From: an uncultured Gammaproteobacteria bacterium
GTDB taxonomy: Bacteria; Pseudomonadota; Gammaproteobacteria; Pseudomonadales; Pseudohongiellaceae
DNA length: 41,168 nucleotides
Reading direction: 5' to 3'
Assembly (NCBI GenBank): GCA_913031035.1
Contig: CAJWGN010000016.1
Span: 1 to 41,168, forward strand
Shown here in pieces: positions 10,007 to 19,861 of this stretch. Position 1 is the stretch's first letter, and the number at the start of each line of letters is the position of its first letter. Position numbers and translations under genes: made by a program. A model generated the notes under the pieces. It was not told the DNA's origin, searched no databases, and saw only the letters and a program-made list of their open reading frames with translations.

Positions 10007-12085
10007 CTAGTTAGAATGTAAAAGAGAAACATCAGCAACTTGCAGAAACAAGTCACGTAACCTCATAAGCAGCATAATTCGGTTTACCTTTACCGCTTCT
10101 ACATCGCTCATCACCATTACATCATCGAAAAAGTTATCTATGGGCTCTCGTAGAGTCGAAAGAGAAACCAACGCCCCACTGTAATCATGATTTTTTATTA
10201 AGGGCGCCAGCTCAACCTCTTTGCCTTCTACTAAGCTATACAAAACCCTTTCAGCTTCTGAGTCAAACAGGGAAGGGTCTACCTTGCTGTTCGAATCTTT
10301 TAAGCCAGATTTAACGACGAGATTAGATACACGTTTATTTGCTGAGGCTAACGCTTGCGCCTGTTCTAAACCACCAAAATGATGTACCGCTGATATCCGC
10401 TTGTCAAAATCAAAAGGACTTCGAGGCTTAAATGCTCTTACAGATTGAAACACCTCTATTGGTATATCCTTATCCTGATACCAAGCGCGCAAACGGTCTA
10501 ACATAAATTCAAATATTACTTGATCAGTACCTTCTTCGATATCCAAGTTCGCAAAGCCTTCTAGAGCGAAGCCTAGAACTTTAAGAATATCGAGCTCAAG
10601 ACGGTTCTCTACTAAAATTCTTAAAACACCGAGCGCTGCCCTGCGAATAGCGAAAGGATCTTTAGAACCGGTAGGAGGTTGCTTTATGGCAAACAACCCG
10701 GCAATCGTATCAATCTTTTCTGCAAGTGAAACAATATTCCCGGTGAGCGTTTTAGGCAGTGCGTCGCCTGCATAGCGCGGAAGGTATTGTTCTACGATAG
10801 CAGATGCGACCTCGTTACTTTCGCCATCTTTTAATGCGTAGTAATAACCCATCAGTCCCTGTAGATCAGCAAATTCACCCACCATGTCGGTGAGCAAATC
10901 GCATTTCGCGAGGCTCGCCGCTCTTTTACAGCTGGGAATATCACCGTCAAATTGGTCCGCCATATACACCGCAAGTCGAGACACTCTTTCTGACTTATCG
11001 TACACGGTTCCTAATTGCGCTTGAAAGATGATGGTTTTAAGTTTTTCGATTTTAGCTGCTAGCGGCGTCTTTAAATCGGACTCATAAAAAAATCTAGCAT
11101 CTGCAAGCCGAGGTCGAATAACCTTTTCGTTACCTGCCACTACCTGACTAGGATCGCTGCTTTTAATATTACTGACTGATATAAAGCACGGCATTAAATT
11201 GCCGCTCTCATCGACTAAATGAAAATACTTTTGATGAGACTTCATCGCCAAAATTAACGCTTCGGGTGGAACCTCTAGAAATTCTTTGTCGAACTCCCCC
11301 GATAAGGCAACCGGAAACTCTACTAAGCCGGTGACCTCGTCCAACAGATTTTCATCTATAACTGCAGTCCCCTGCCGGCTTTTCGCTATTTCTAAAACCT
11401 GCTCCCGTATAATTTCTTTGCGTTTACTAAAATCAGCGATAACGAAGCCACGATTCTCCAACAAATCTTCATAGCCGGATGGTGTGGCTATTGCTAACGA
11501 TGCGCTATGGTGAAAACGATGGCCGTAGGTCACCGCTCCACTTTTAACGCCTAATATTGTAGTGTCTATGAAGCTTTTACCGAAAAGAAGAACGCACCAA
11601 TGTACCGGCCTTACAAACTCAATGCGCGATGATCCCCAGCGCATTCGTTTTGGAATGGGCAGTTTATCTAGTGACTTTTGAACAATAGCAGGAAGCAGAG
11701 AGACTGTTTCGGCGCCAGGTTCATTTTTTGAATAAAAAAGCTTCTCAGTCCCATCCTTCAAGGTGGTTGATAACTGTGAAACTTCGACACCACATGATCT
11801 AGCAAAACCGCTCGCGGCTTTTGTAGGCAAACCCTCTTTATCGAAAGCTGCCTTTACTGCTGGGCCAACTTTTTCAACGATGCTGTCTGGTTGAAAATCA
11901 CTTAGCGCATTGACCCTAACAGCCAATCTACGCGGTGTCGCAAAAACCTCAATTTCGCCGAAACGTAGACCAAGTTCTTTTAATCCAGTTTCGATGCCTG
12001 AGGCAAACGCTTGACTGAGTTTCGGAAGAGCCTTTGGTGGCAGTTCTTCCGTTCCTAGCTCAGCTAAAAAATCTTTTGTACTCAT
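10007..12085 (-). CDS. glyS: Glycyl-tRNA synthetase beta subunit
   Basis: Beta chain of the alpha2beta2-type bacterial glycyl-tRNA synthetase; it carries tRNA recognition and an HD-like and anticodon-binding C-terminus. The 692 residues match E. coli (689). It opens with DFLAELGTEELPPKALPKL, the conserved N-terminus, and contains MKSHQKYF (about 280) and the RPRLADARFF block (about 325). It begins five bases after the glyQ stop and is clearly co-transcribed with it. No anomaly is seen. Confidence 0.96.
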   Translation of the reverse strand: MSTKDFLAELGTEELPPKALPKLSQAFASGIETGLKELGLRFGEIEVFATPRRLAVRVNALSDFQPDSIVEKVGPAVKAAFDKEGLPTKAASGFARSCGVEVSQLSTTLKDGTEKLFYSKNEPGAETVSLLPAIVQKSLDKLPIPKRMRWGSSRIEFVRPVHWCVLLFGKSFIDTTILGVKSGAVTYGHRFHHSASLAIATPSGYEDLLENRGFVIADFSKRKEIIREQVLEIAKSRQGTAVIDENLLDEVTGLVEFPVALSGEFDKEFLEVPPEALILAMKSHQKYFHLVDESGNLMPCFISVSNIKSSDPSQVVAGNEKVIRPRLADARFFYESDLKTPLAAKIEKLKTIIFQAQLGTVYDKSERVSRLAVYMADQFDGDIPSCKRAASLAKCDLLTDMVGEFADLQGLMGYYYALKDGESNEVASAIVEQYLPRYAGDALPKTLTGNIVSLAEKIDTIAGLFAIKQPPTGSKDPFAIRRAALGVLRILVENRLELDILKVLGFALEGFANLDIEEGTDQVIFEFMLDRLRAWYQDKDIPIEVFQSVRAFKPRSPFDFDKRISAVHHFGGLEQAQALASANKRVSNLVVKSGLKDSNSKVDPSLFDSEAERVLYSLVEGKEVELAPLIKNHDYSGALVSLSTLREPIDNFFDDVMVMSDVEAVKVNRIMLLMRLRDLFLQVADVSLLHSN

Positions 12086-12090
12086 TGTTT

Positions 12091-13014
12091 CTAAGTATCC
12101 AAGTATTGTTGTCTAAGTTCTTCGGTAGCAAGTGGAAAGCCCATACTCTTGCGGCTTTCGAAATAACTCATCGCTACAGCTCTTGCCAGGGCCCTAACTC
12201 TTAAAATAAAGCGCTGACGCTCAGTGACCGATATTGCCTTGCGAGCATCCAACAAATTAAAATAATGGGATGCCTTTAGTACCTGTTCATACGCGGGTAG
12301 CGGCAAGTTTGCAGCAATCAGCTTAACGCTCTGGTTCTCGCAATCATCAAAATAAGTAAAAAGTCTGTCCGTGTCAGCGTGCTCAAAATTGTAAGCTGAC
12401 ATTTCTATTTCATTTTGCTTAAACACATCTCCATAGGTCACGACCCCATTAGGACCGTCTGTCCACACGATGTCATAAATACTATCCACGCCTTGCAGAT
12501 ACATCGCAATTCGTTCGATTCCGTAGGTTATCTCGCCGCTAACCGGATGGCACTCTAAGCCACCGACTTGCTGAAAATAAGTAAATTGTGTCACTTCCAT
12601 CCCATTCAGCCAGACCTCCCAGCCAAGACCCCATGCGCCTAAAGTGGGTGACTCCCAGTTGTCTTCTACAAACCGTATGTCATGGACACTCATGTCGATA
12701 CCAAGACTCTCTAAAGACTCCAAATACAAAGATTGAATATCATCTGGCGAAGGTTTGAGAACGACTTGAAACTGATAATAGTGTTGAAGTCGATTAGGGT
12801 TTTCGCCGTACCGGCCATCGGTGGGTCTACGGCAAGGCTGCACATAAGCGGTATTCCAACTTTCTGGGCCTATTGCACGAAGAAAAGTTGCCGGATGAAA
12901 GGTACCTGCTCCGACCTCCATGTCTAATGGTTGCATGACAACACAGCCTTTGGCCGCCCAAAATTGCTGCAAGGCGAAAATCAAATCTTGAAAGGTTTTT
13001 GGTGGGTTTGGCAT
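12091..13014 (-). CDS. glyQ: Glycyl-tRNA synthetase alpha subunit
   Basis: Catalytic class II aminoacyl-tRNA synthetase chain that activates glycine and pairs with GlyS. The ATG at 13014 is chosen because the protein then starts [19 protein letters not shown], as in homologues, and GAG lies five bases upstream. A TTG at 13044 would add ten unmatched residues. The resulting 307 residues fit the family (about 300-315). [18 protein letters not shown] and [16 protein letters not shown] are hallmark segments. It is first in the leftward unit and diverges from the LpxL-type gene; the 145-bp gap should hold both promoters. Confidence 0.95.
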   Translation of the reverse strand: MPNPPKTFQDLIFALQQFWAAKGCVVMQPLDMEVGAGTFHPATFLRAIGPESWNTAYVQPCRRPTDGRYGENPNRLQHYYQFQVVLKPSPDDIQSLYLESLESLGIDMSVHDIRFVEDNWESPTLGAWGLGWEVWLNGMEVTQFTYFQQVGGLECHPVSGEITYGIERIAMYLQGVDSIYDIVWTDGPNGVVTYGDVFKQNEIEMSAYNFEHADTDRLFTYFDDCENQSVKLIAANLPLPAYEQVLKASHYFNLLDARKAISVTERQRFILRVRALARAVAMSYFESRKSMGFPLATEELRQQYLDT

Positions 13015-13159
13015 AGTTACTCGGATTACAATTAGCTCGGTCAAACAAAGGGATGCAATTATCCTCGATTATAGGTCAGTAAGCTATACATGGCGCTCAT
13101 GTCTAAAAGTCGCAACGATGAGTTATCATTGATAATTGTGTTAACTTAATAAAAACTCA

Positions 13160-14062
13160 GTGAGACGATCCATTCAAACTATCCTGTTCCATATAATTAG
13201 ATTTCTATTGCTCGTTCTTTCCTGGATTCCATTGAAGATACTGCATAAGGTGGGCTACGTATGGGGTTCGGTTTTGGCTAAGGTTCCAAATCGGGCTCGC
13301 TCGACCACTCGAACTAATCTTTGCCTGTGTTTTCCAGACAAGTCAGACACGGACATCGACATACTCACTCTGCGAAGCCTTCAAAATACGGCCTGCACGG
13401 TCTTAGAAATGGGTAAAGCGTGGGTCTCCCCGATTGAGAAGACCTTAGCACTAGTGACTGAAACGAAAGGCTTAGAAGAATTTCAAAAAGATGTTAATTC
13501 AGGGTCTGGGGTGATTTTGCTTGCGCCGCACCTCAGTAATTGGGAAGTGTTTGGCATAGTCGCAAGTTACGGCATGAAAGCAAATTTTATGTACAAACCC
13601 CCAAAGATTCAGGCGATGGATAGACTGCTTAAAGAAACAAGGTCTCGAAGCAAGCTGAAGCTAGCTCCAGCCAATAGAACTGGCGTTGCTACTCTTCTGA
13701 AAGCGCTCAAAGCAGGCGAGTTAGTTGGGATTTTACCTGACCAGGTTCCCGAGCGAGATGGCGGAGAGTATGCACAGTTTTTTGGGCAACCAGCGCTAAC
13801 CATGGTTCTGGCCAGTCGATTGCTAAAAAAAACCAATGCTAAGGTCTATTGTGGGTTTGCTGAGAGGCTTGCTAATGGAAAAGGCTTTAAGCTGATTATA
13901 ATGCCGGCTCAAAAGGGCGTTTATGAGGATGATTTGCTCAGCTCTTTGCAGGGTGTGAACGACAGTGTTCAATATTGCGTTGAAATGGCAGCCGAGCAGT
14001 ATCAGTGGGAATATAAAAGGTATCGCCGACAGCCGGACGGCAAAGAATTTTATCGTAGTTAA
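13160..14062 (+). CDS. lpxL: Lipid A biosynthesis acyltransferase, LpxL/HtrB family
   Basis: Inner-membrane enzyme predicted to add a secondary acyl chain to the lipid A precursor. A hydrophobic N-terminus (about residues 8-26) is followed by the catalytic HX4E motif in APHLSNWEVFG (His124, Glu129) and the conserved LPDQVPERDGG segment (about 193-203). The 300 residues are typical. The start is GTG with little ribosome-binding signal. A gene of this family follows glyQ in Pseudomonas-like genomes. Which chain and position it transfers cannot be read from sequence, so the symbol is a family label. It converges with trkH, only 12 bp apart. Confidence 0.88.
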   Translation: MRRSIQTILFHIIRFLLLVLSWIPLKILHKVGYVWGSVLAKVPNRARSTTRTNLCLCFPDKSDTDIDILTLRSLQNTACTVLEMGKAWVSPIEKTLALVTETKGLEEFQKDVNSGSGVILLAPHLSNWEVFGIVASYGMKANFMYKPPKIQAMDRLLKETRSRSKLKLAPANRTGVATLLKALKAGELVGILPDQVPERDGGEYAQFFGQPALTMVLASRLLKKTNAKVYCGFAERLANGKGFKLIIMPAQKGVYEDDLLSSLQGVNDSVQYCVEMAAEQYQWEYKRYRRQPDGKEFYRS

Positions 14063-14074
14063 TTTTAGCTCAGG

Positions 14075-15529
14075 CTACCGTTTCCAAAACATTGGCGTAA
14101 AAAGAACCAATAAAGTAAAGACCTCAAGCCGTCCTAACAACATAGCGAAACATAAGATCCACTTAGCTGTTGCCGGTATAGCGCCATAGTTTTCTGCGAC
14201 ACTCTCCAAGCCTGGCCCCATATTGTTAATACAGGCTCCAACTGCGCTAAAAGCAGTAATAATATCTAACCCAGTCGCAAGCAAGGCTAACAGCATGACC
14301 ATAAACGCCATCACGTAAACCGCGAAAAATCCCCAAACTGACTCGATAATGCGGTCCGGGACCGGATTTTTACCAAGTTTGATCGGAATTACCGCCCTAG
14401 GGTGGATTAGGCGTTGAACCTCTCTAAAGCCCTGTTTAAAAATAAGTAATATCCGTATCACCTTCATTCCACCGCCAGTGGAGCCAGCGCACGCCCCAAT
14501 AATGGCAGCATAAAGTAGTAGGTACGGTAAAAATAGTGGCCAAGAGCTGAAATCTGCAGTGGTAAAACCGGTGGTAGTAGCGATGGATACCACTTGAAAT
14601 ACACCTTTAATCAGCGACTCACCGAAGGTGGTATAAACGCTAGAAAAGTAAAGAACGGCCACGGTCACAATCGACACCGCTACCAAAATAAATGTATAAA
14701 AAAGGAATTCGTGATCAAAGAAATAGTGGCGAGTGCTTCGCCTTTGCCACGCGGTAAAGTGCAGCGCGAAATTAATTCCGGCAATAAACATAAAAATAAT
14801 GGCAACGGTATCAACAGCAGCGCTGTCAAAATATCCAAGGCTAGCATCGTGGGTTGAAAACCCCCCGATAGCGACTGTTGCAAGGCTGTGTGAAATCGCA
14901 TCAAAAGTATTCATACCTACCGCCCAATAAGATACGGCGCAGGCTACTGTCAAAGACAAATATATATACCAAAGTGCCTTGGCAGTTTCAGCTAGTCTCG
15001 GTACAAGCTTATTGTCTTTAACCGGTCCTGGACTTTCCGCTCGGTACAGTTGCATGCCACCAATGCCAAGCATGGGAAGTAATGCCATAGCTAAAACAAT
15101 TATCCCCATGCCACCGAGCCACTGCAGAAGTTGGCGATAAAATAAAAGGGATTTTGGTAGTTCATCCAAACCTGAGATGACCGTAGCTCCGGTTGTGGTA
15201 AGCCCGGACAGTGATTCAAATACCGCATCGGTAACCGACAACTGTATTTGCGGTGACAGGATAAAGGGTAAGCTACCCGCGGTTCCAAGGACTACCCAAA
15301 ACAAGGTAACGATTAAAAAGCCATCTCGTGTTCCCAGCTCCTTTTTTGAGCCTGCTGAGATTATCCACAGTGTCAATCCAGTGAAAAATAAAACTAGAAA
15401 TGAGTTTATAAATGTACCGCTCATCCCATCCGAATAAATAGTGGAGACGACTAATGGAGGTAGGTTGCCCAATGCACTGAAAAGCATGAGCAAAAGGCCT
15501 AATATTTTTAAAATAAGGGTAGCGTGCAT
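14075..15529 (-). CDS. trkH: Trk potassium uptake system membrane subunit TrkH
   Basis: Potassium-conducting membrane subunit of the Trk system, gated by TrkA. The 484 residues (E. coli 483) are strongly hydrophobic, and the four pore-loop filter segments are visible: TTTGAT, TVAIGGFST, ATTTGFTT and INNMGPG. LGGMGIIVLAMA and GACAGSTGGGMKVIR are also conserved. It begins five bases downstream of trkA, so the two subunits are coupled, and ends the def-fmt-rsmB-trkA-trkH unit. Confidence 0.95.
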   Translation of the reverse strand: MHATLILKILGLLLMLFSALGNLPPLVVSTIYSDGMSGTFINSFLVLFFTGLTLWIISAGSKKELGTRDGFLIVTLFWVVLGTAGSLPFILSPQIQLSVTDAVFESLSGLTTTGATVISGLDELPKSLLFYRQLLQWLGGMGIIVLAMALLPMLGIGGMQLYRAESPGPVKDNKLVPRLAETAKALWYIYLSLTVACAVSYWAVGMNTFDAISHSLATVAIGGFSTHDASLGYFDSAAVDTVAIIFMFIAGINFALHFTAWQRRSTRHYFFDHEFLFYTFILVAVSIVTVAVLYFSSVYTTFGESLIKGVFQVVSIATTTGFTTADFSSWPLFLPYLLLYAAIIGACAGSTGGGMKVIRILLIFKQGFREVQRLIHPRAVIPIKLGKNPVPDRIIESVWGFFAVYVMAFMVMLLALLATGLDIITAFSAVGACINNMGPGLESVAENYGAIPATAKWILCFAMLLGRLEVFTLLVLFTPMFWKR

Positions 15530-15534
15530 ATTTC

Positions 15535-16908
15535 TCAGAAAAAACTAAAACCAACCTGGAATAGTCGTTCCACCTCAGGTATACGTTTGCGATCGACTAG
15601 GAAGAGGATGACATGGTCATCCGATTGAACGATAGTATCGTCATGAGCTATGAACACTTCGTCATTTCTAACAATCGCCCCAATAGTTGTACCCTCGGGA
15701 AGATCTATATTTTGAATGGCTTTTCCTACCACTCGAGATGAAGATTGATCTCCGTGAGCGATGGCTTCTATAGCTTCTGCAGCACCTCGACGAAGTGAAT
15801 GAACATTCACCACGTCACCTCTTCTTACATGAGTAAGTAGGCTGCCGATGGTGGCTTGTTGAGGGGATATTGCTACGTCTATTTCGCCCCCTTGTACAAG
15901 GTCGACATACGCTGGGTTATTAATTAAGGTCATTACCTTCTTAGCACCCAGTCGTTTTGCCAGAAGTGATGACATAATATTTGCTTCATCAGAGTTGGTT
16001 AAGGCAAGAAATACGTCCGTTTCCTCAATGCTTTCCTCAATCAGCAAATCTTGTTGCGATGCCTCGCCATTTAAAACAATAGCACTGTCTAAATTCTGAG
16101 ATAGGTAAACGCAGCGCTTAGGGTCTTTTTCGATAATCTTGATTTGATAACGGTCCTCAAGACTTTCAGCTAGGCGCATACCAATATTGCCACCACCGGC
16201 GATGATAAGTCTCTTATACGGTTTATCAAGGCGTCGTAATTCGCCCATACAGGCCTTAATGTTTTTCTGAGCAGCAACAAAAAAGACTTCATCGTCAGCT
16301 TCAATAACGGTTGAGCCTTCTGGAATTATGGGCCTGTCTTTTCTAAATATAGCCGCCACTCGAGCATCGACAGATGGCATGTGTTGGCGCAGCAAGCGAA
16401 TTTCTTGGCCTACTAAAGGGCCGCCATAGAAAGCTTTTACCGCGACCAATTGAACCCTGCCATCAGCAAAGTCTAATACCTGTAGTGCGCCTGGAAGATC
16501 GATAAGTCGGGCGATATAGCTGGATACAATTTTTTCTGGGCTAATGACTACATCTACTGCAACGCCACCTTTACCAAATAACTTATCACTTACTAGATAG
16601 CTAGACGATCTAATCCGGCAGATCTTTTTGGGGGTTTTGAATAGCGAGTAGGCGACTCGGCAAGCCACCATATTGATCTCGTCGCTCTCTGTTACGGCGA
16701 TAATCATATCCGCATCCTCGCCACCTGCTCTATCGAGGACATCAGGATGAGACGCTTGACCGGTTATAGTGCCAATATCTATATGGTCTTTTAATTCTCT
16801 TAGTTTTTCTGCATCACTATCGACAACTGTTATGTCGTTAGCTTCATTGGCCAAGGTTTCAGCTAGCGTACTGCCTACTTGATTGGCACCGAGAATAATA
16901 ATTTTCAT
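15535..16908 (-). CDS. trkA: Trk system potassium uptake regulator TrkA
   Basis: Cytoplasmic NAD-binding regulatory subunit controlling TrkH. It has two tandem RCK modules: a first Rossmann fold starting [19 protein letters not shown] and a second at about residue 233 ([18 protein letters not shown]), each followed by a TrkA_C domain. The 457 residues match the family (458). It lies 38 bp downstream of rsmB and five bases before trkH. Placement beside rsmB is conserved in gammaproteobacteria. Confidence 0.96.
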   Translation of the reverse strand: MKIIILGANQVGSTLAETLANEANDITVVDSDAEKLRELKDHIDIGTITGQASHPDVLDRAGGEDADMIIAVTESDEINMVACRVAYSLFKTPKKICRIRSSSYLVSDKLFGKGGVAVDVVISPEKIVSSYIARLIDLPGALQVLDFADGRVQLVAVKAFYGGPLVGQEIRLLRQHMPSVDARVAAIFRKDRPIIPEGSTVIEADDEVFFVAAQKNIKACMGELRRLDKPYKRLIIAGGGNIGMRLAESLEDRYQIKIIEKDPKRCVYLSQNLDSAIVLNGEASQQDLLIEESIEETDVFLALTNSDEANIMSSLLAKRLGAKKVMTLINNPAYVDLVQGGEIDVAISPQQATIGSLLTHVRRGDVVNVHSLRRGAAEAIEAIAHGDQSSSRVVGKAIQNIDLPEGTTIGAIVRNDEVFIAHDDTIVQSDDHVILFLVDRKRIPEVERLFQVGFSFF

Positions 16909-16946
16909 GCAAGTCCGTACTTTTTGAATTTACTTGGTGTTGGTCT

Positions 16947-18278
16947 TTATGGCATTTTTCTGATCAATGAAAAGAAAAAACCATCGGGGCCATTTTCATC
17001 CGATGGAAGTAATTGTCTACCAAATGGGCATTCTACTCCCCAATCGGCAGTGATGCCCTCATATTTGGCGTTATCGCTAGATTCAAGAAACTTCGCCACA
17101 ATTTCACTGTTTTCTTGAGGCAGGATTGAGCAAGTCGTGTAAAGAAGCAACCCACCTGGCATTAATGTAGACCAAATTTTTTGTAGAATATCGAGCTGCA
17201 ATTCATTTAGTTCTGCAATATTTTCAGGACTTCTTAACACTTTTATATCAGGATGCCGGCGAATAACGCCAGTGGCAGAACAAGGAGCATCAATAAGAAT
17301 ACGGTCAAATAATCTCCCATCCCACCAGGCAGCAAGATCCCGAGCATCTGCAGCTTTGAGGTTGGCTCTTAGATCAAGACGCTGCAAATTCTCTTCCACT
17401 CGTACTAGCCGAGATTTGGCGATATCCAGCGAGGTCAAAGAGTCAATGAGTGGCTCAGTTTCCAGTATGTGGCAAGTCTTACCGCCTGGTGCGGCGCAGG
17501 CATCCAGAATACGTTGATGGGGTTTTAGCTGGAGCAAAGGAGGAATAAGTTGGGAAGACTCGTCCTGTATGCTCGAAAGCCCCTCGGAGAATCCAGGAAG
17601 CAGTTCAACAGATTGAGGTTTGCGTAGGTAAATAGAACTAGCTGCCAGATTTCCAGCACAAGCGTCAATCTCGACACTTTCTAATTCTTGCAAGTAGTCA
17701 TTACGGCTACCTTTCGAAAGATTAACTCTAACGGTCATAGGGGGTCTTTGGTTAGAGTTCTCAAAAATCTGCTGCCAGTGATCAGGCCAATCCTGCTGAA
17801 TTTGATCGGCCAGCCATTTTGGCTGATCGAACTGAACACATGGAGGGCTTGATTCAAGTTTCAGCGCTACAGATTCTACATCACGTAAATAGTTTCTGAG
17901 TACCCCGTTAATTAGGCCTCGGCTCCAGGATTTTTTTAGTTTACCTGCCCCCGAAACCGTCTCATTAATGACAGCATACTCTGGAAGTGACATGTGTCGA
18001 AGTTGGTATAGGCCAACAAGCAACAGGCACTTAACATCCTTGTCTTTTGACCTTATTGGTTTCGCGACTAGCTTTTCTAAGACGAATTGTAATGAATAAA
18101 AATGGCGGCATGTGCCAAAACACATTTCTTGCAAAAGCGGGTAATCGTCACGATTTTTAAAGGGCTGCAGACCACTGGTTAGTGAACCTTTTTGCTCTAT
18201 TAACTGCACAATTATGGAGGCTGCCACCGCCCGAACATTTGAAGGCTCGTTAGTTTTAACGGAAGTAGATGCTTTCAC
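16947..18278 (-). CDS. rsmB: 16S rRNA (cytosine-967-C5)-methyltransferase
   Basis: S-adenosylmethionine-dependent enzyme that methylates C967 of 16S rRNA. An N-terminal NusB-like domain (about residues 10-140) precedes the methyltransferase domain with the SAM motif LDACAAPGGKT and the two catalytic cysteines in DAPCSATG and TTCSILPQEN. The GTG at 18278 is chosen: its first base is the last base of the fmt stop (one-base overlap), giving 443 residues (E. coli 429). A longer frame to 18398 would overlap fmt by 121 bp and adds residues absent from the family. It is third in the def-fmt-rsmB-trkA-trkH order. Confidence 0.94.
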   Translation of the reverse strand: MKASTSVKTNEPSNVRAVAASIIVQLIEQKGSLTSGLQPFKNRDDYPLLQEMCFGTCRHFYSLQFVLEKLVAKPIRSKDKDVKCLLLVGLYQLRHMSLPEYAVINETVSGAGKLKKSWSRGLINGVLRNYLRDVESVALKLESSPPCVQFDQPKWLADQIQQDWPDHWQQIFENSNQRPPMTVRVNLSKGSRNDYLQELESVEIDACAGNLAASSIYLRKPQSVELLPGFSEGLSSIQDESSQLIPPLLQLKPHQRILDACAAPGGKTCHILETEPLIDSLTSLDIAKSRLVRVEENLQRLDLRANLKAADARDLAAWWDGRLFDRILIDAPCSATGVIRRHPDIKVLRSPENIAELNELQLDILQKIWSTLMPGGLLLYTTCSILPQENSEIVAKFLESSDNAKYEGITADWGVECPFGRQLLPSDENGPDGFFFSLIRKMP

Positions 18279-19234
18279 TAAGTTTCGTTCATTGTGAACA
18301 ACGCCCCTACTTTTAGCAAAGTGCCTTTGGAGTTTAATACGTCTAAAACATTCACCGGGTTTTTGCCTGGCAATTGGATTGAGTTCACGAGTAGGCAAGA
18401 ATTTTTACAGCTAACGGTGAAGCTATTATTGGCTATTTCAACAATAGTGCCGGGTTTTACATTAAAGACCTTTTCACTGTGCGTGGCCTTTAGGAGACGC
18501 AGCCTGTTGCCTTCCAAAAAAGCATAGGCCGGCGTTCTGCCAATGCCAGCCCTTATGATTCTGTTAACGAGCTCAGCGTCTTGGTCGAAATCAAGCAATG
18601 CCTCGATCTTATCTAACTTAGCAGCATAGTTGGCGTCGGCGTCATTTTGCTTCTGAGCCGTCAGCCTTAAGGCGTGGAATTGATCAAGGGTGTGAATTAG
18701 CCCTCGTACACCGGCAGTAATTAGATTGTTTTCCAAGTCTTGACGGCTATCATTATTATCAATGCTGACGGTTACTTTGTTGATCATGTCGCCGGTATCC
18801 AAACCTGCATCCATTTGCATGATGGTAACGCCAGATTCTGAATCACCTGCAAGGATCGCTCGCTCTATAGGGGCGGCGCCCCGCCACCTTGGAAGCAGCG
18901 AAGCATGAACATTAATACAACCAAACGTAGGCAGGCTAAGAATGTTTGAGGGCAGAATCAATCCGTACGCAACCACGATCAATAGATCAAGTTTTAGCTC
19001 TTTAAACAGATCCATCGATTCTTCTGTTTTTAAACTGCGTGGTTGATAAACAGCCAATCCATTTGTTTGTGCTAGGGTTTTTACTGGGCTGGCATGCAAT
19101 TTTTTGCCACGTCCAGCGCGCCTATCGGGCTGTGTAAAAACAGCAACGGGGGAAAATTCGGTATTTAGCAATGCAGCTAAATGAGCGGCGGCAAATTCTG
19201 GCGTGCCGGCAAAGCCTATTTTTAATTTGATCAC
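18278..19234 (-). CDS. fmt: Methionyl-tRNA formyltransferase
   Basis: Formylates initiator Met-tRNA using 10-formyltetrahydrofolate. The N-terminal Rossmann domain starts IGFAGTPEFAAAHL, and the catalytic region shows NVHASLLPRWRGAAPIERA (about residues 108-126) and GVTIMQMDAGLDTGDM. The C-terminal tRNA-binding domain follows from about 210. At 318 residues it matches E. coli (315). The start is GTG, four bases after the def stop. It overlaps rsmB by one base. Pairing with def, which removes the formyl group later, is classical. Confidence 0.96.
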   Translation of the reverse strand: MIKLKIGFAGTPEFAAAHLAALLNTEFSPVAVFTQPDRRAGRGKKLHASPVKTLAQTNGLAVYQPRSLKTEESMDLFKELKLDLLIVVAYGLILPSNILSLPTFGCINVHASLLPRWRGAAPIERAILAGDSESGVTIMQMDAGLDTGDMINKVTVSIDNNDSRQDLENNLITAGVRGLIHTLDQFHALRLTAQKQNDADANYAAKLDKIEALLDFDQDAELVNRIIRAGIGRTPAYAFLEGNRLRLLKATHSEKVFNVKPGTIVEIANNSFTVSCKNSCLLVNSIQLPGKNPVNVLDVLNSKGTLLKVGALFTMNET

Positions 19235-19238
19235 TGGT

Positions 19239-19745
19239 TCAAGCAGACTTCTTATGTTCTTTTTCGAGTTTGCTGCGGATACGCTGCCTTTTGAGTGAGC
19301 TGAGGTAATCTACGAACAGCTTGCCATCGAGGTGATCTGTTTCATGCTGAATGCAAACAGCCAGAATTCCTGACGCATCAATTTCAAAAGCCCCTCCAGT
19401 CTGGTCTTGGGCCTTTATGAGCACCCGCTGCGGCCGCGACACAGTTTCGTAAAATCCAGGAACAGATAAACAGCCTTCGTCGTAGTCAGACAATTCCTCT
19501 TCGATTATCTCGAAACTTGGATTAATAAACACCTGAGGACTATCCTTTGATTCGGAAACATCGATGACCAAAATCCGTTTATGGACATCAATCTGTGTAG
19601 CTGCAAGCCCGATACCTTGAGCGTCGTACATTGTTTCGACCATATCCTTGGTCAAGTCATCGAGTTTTGAGTCGAAAACATTAACTGGGGTCGCGATTTT
19701 TCTTAATCTGGGGTCCGGAAATTCCAGAATTTCTAATATAGCCAT
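19239..19745 (-). CDS. def: Peptide deformylase
   Basis: Metalloenzyme removing the N-formyl group from nascent proteins. All three motifs are intact: GIGLAATQ (44-51), EGCLS (90-94, metal ligand Cys92) and HETDH (134-138, metal ligands His134 and His138 with catalytic Glu135). The 168 residues equal the E. coli size (169). It is the first gene of the leftward unit and diverges from the LysM gene, sharing a 116-bp promoter region. Confidence 0.97.
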   Translation of the reverse strand: MAILEILEFPDPRLRKIATPVNVFDSKLDDLTKDMVETMYDAQGIGLAATQIDVHKRILVIDVSESKDSPQVFINPSFEIIEEELSDYDEGCLSVPGFYETVSRPQRVLIKAQDQTGGAFEIDASGILAVCIQHETDHLDGKLFVDYLSSLKRQRIRSKLEKEHKKSA

Positions 19746-19861
19746 TGCCTGTCGAAACCTAGGTTAGTTAAAGTTCAGCTTTCATCACAGTATATGAACT
19801 GCCCCTAGTGATAATGGGTGTGTATTGGTAATATATCAATGCCTTTCAGGTAAGGATACTA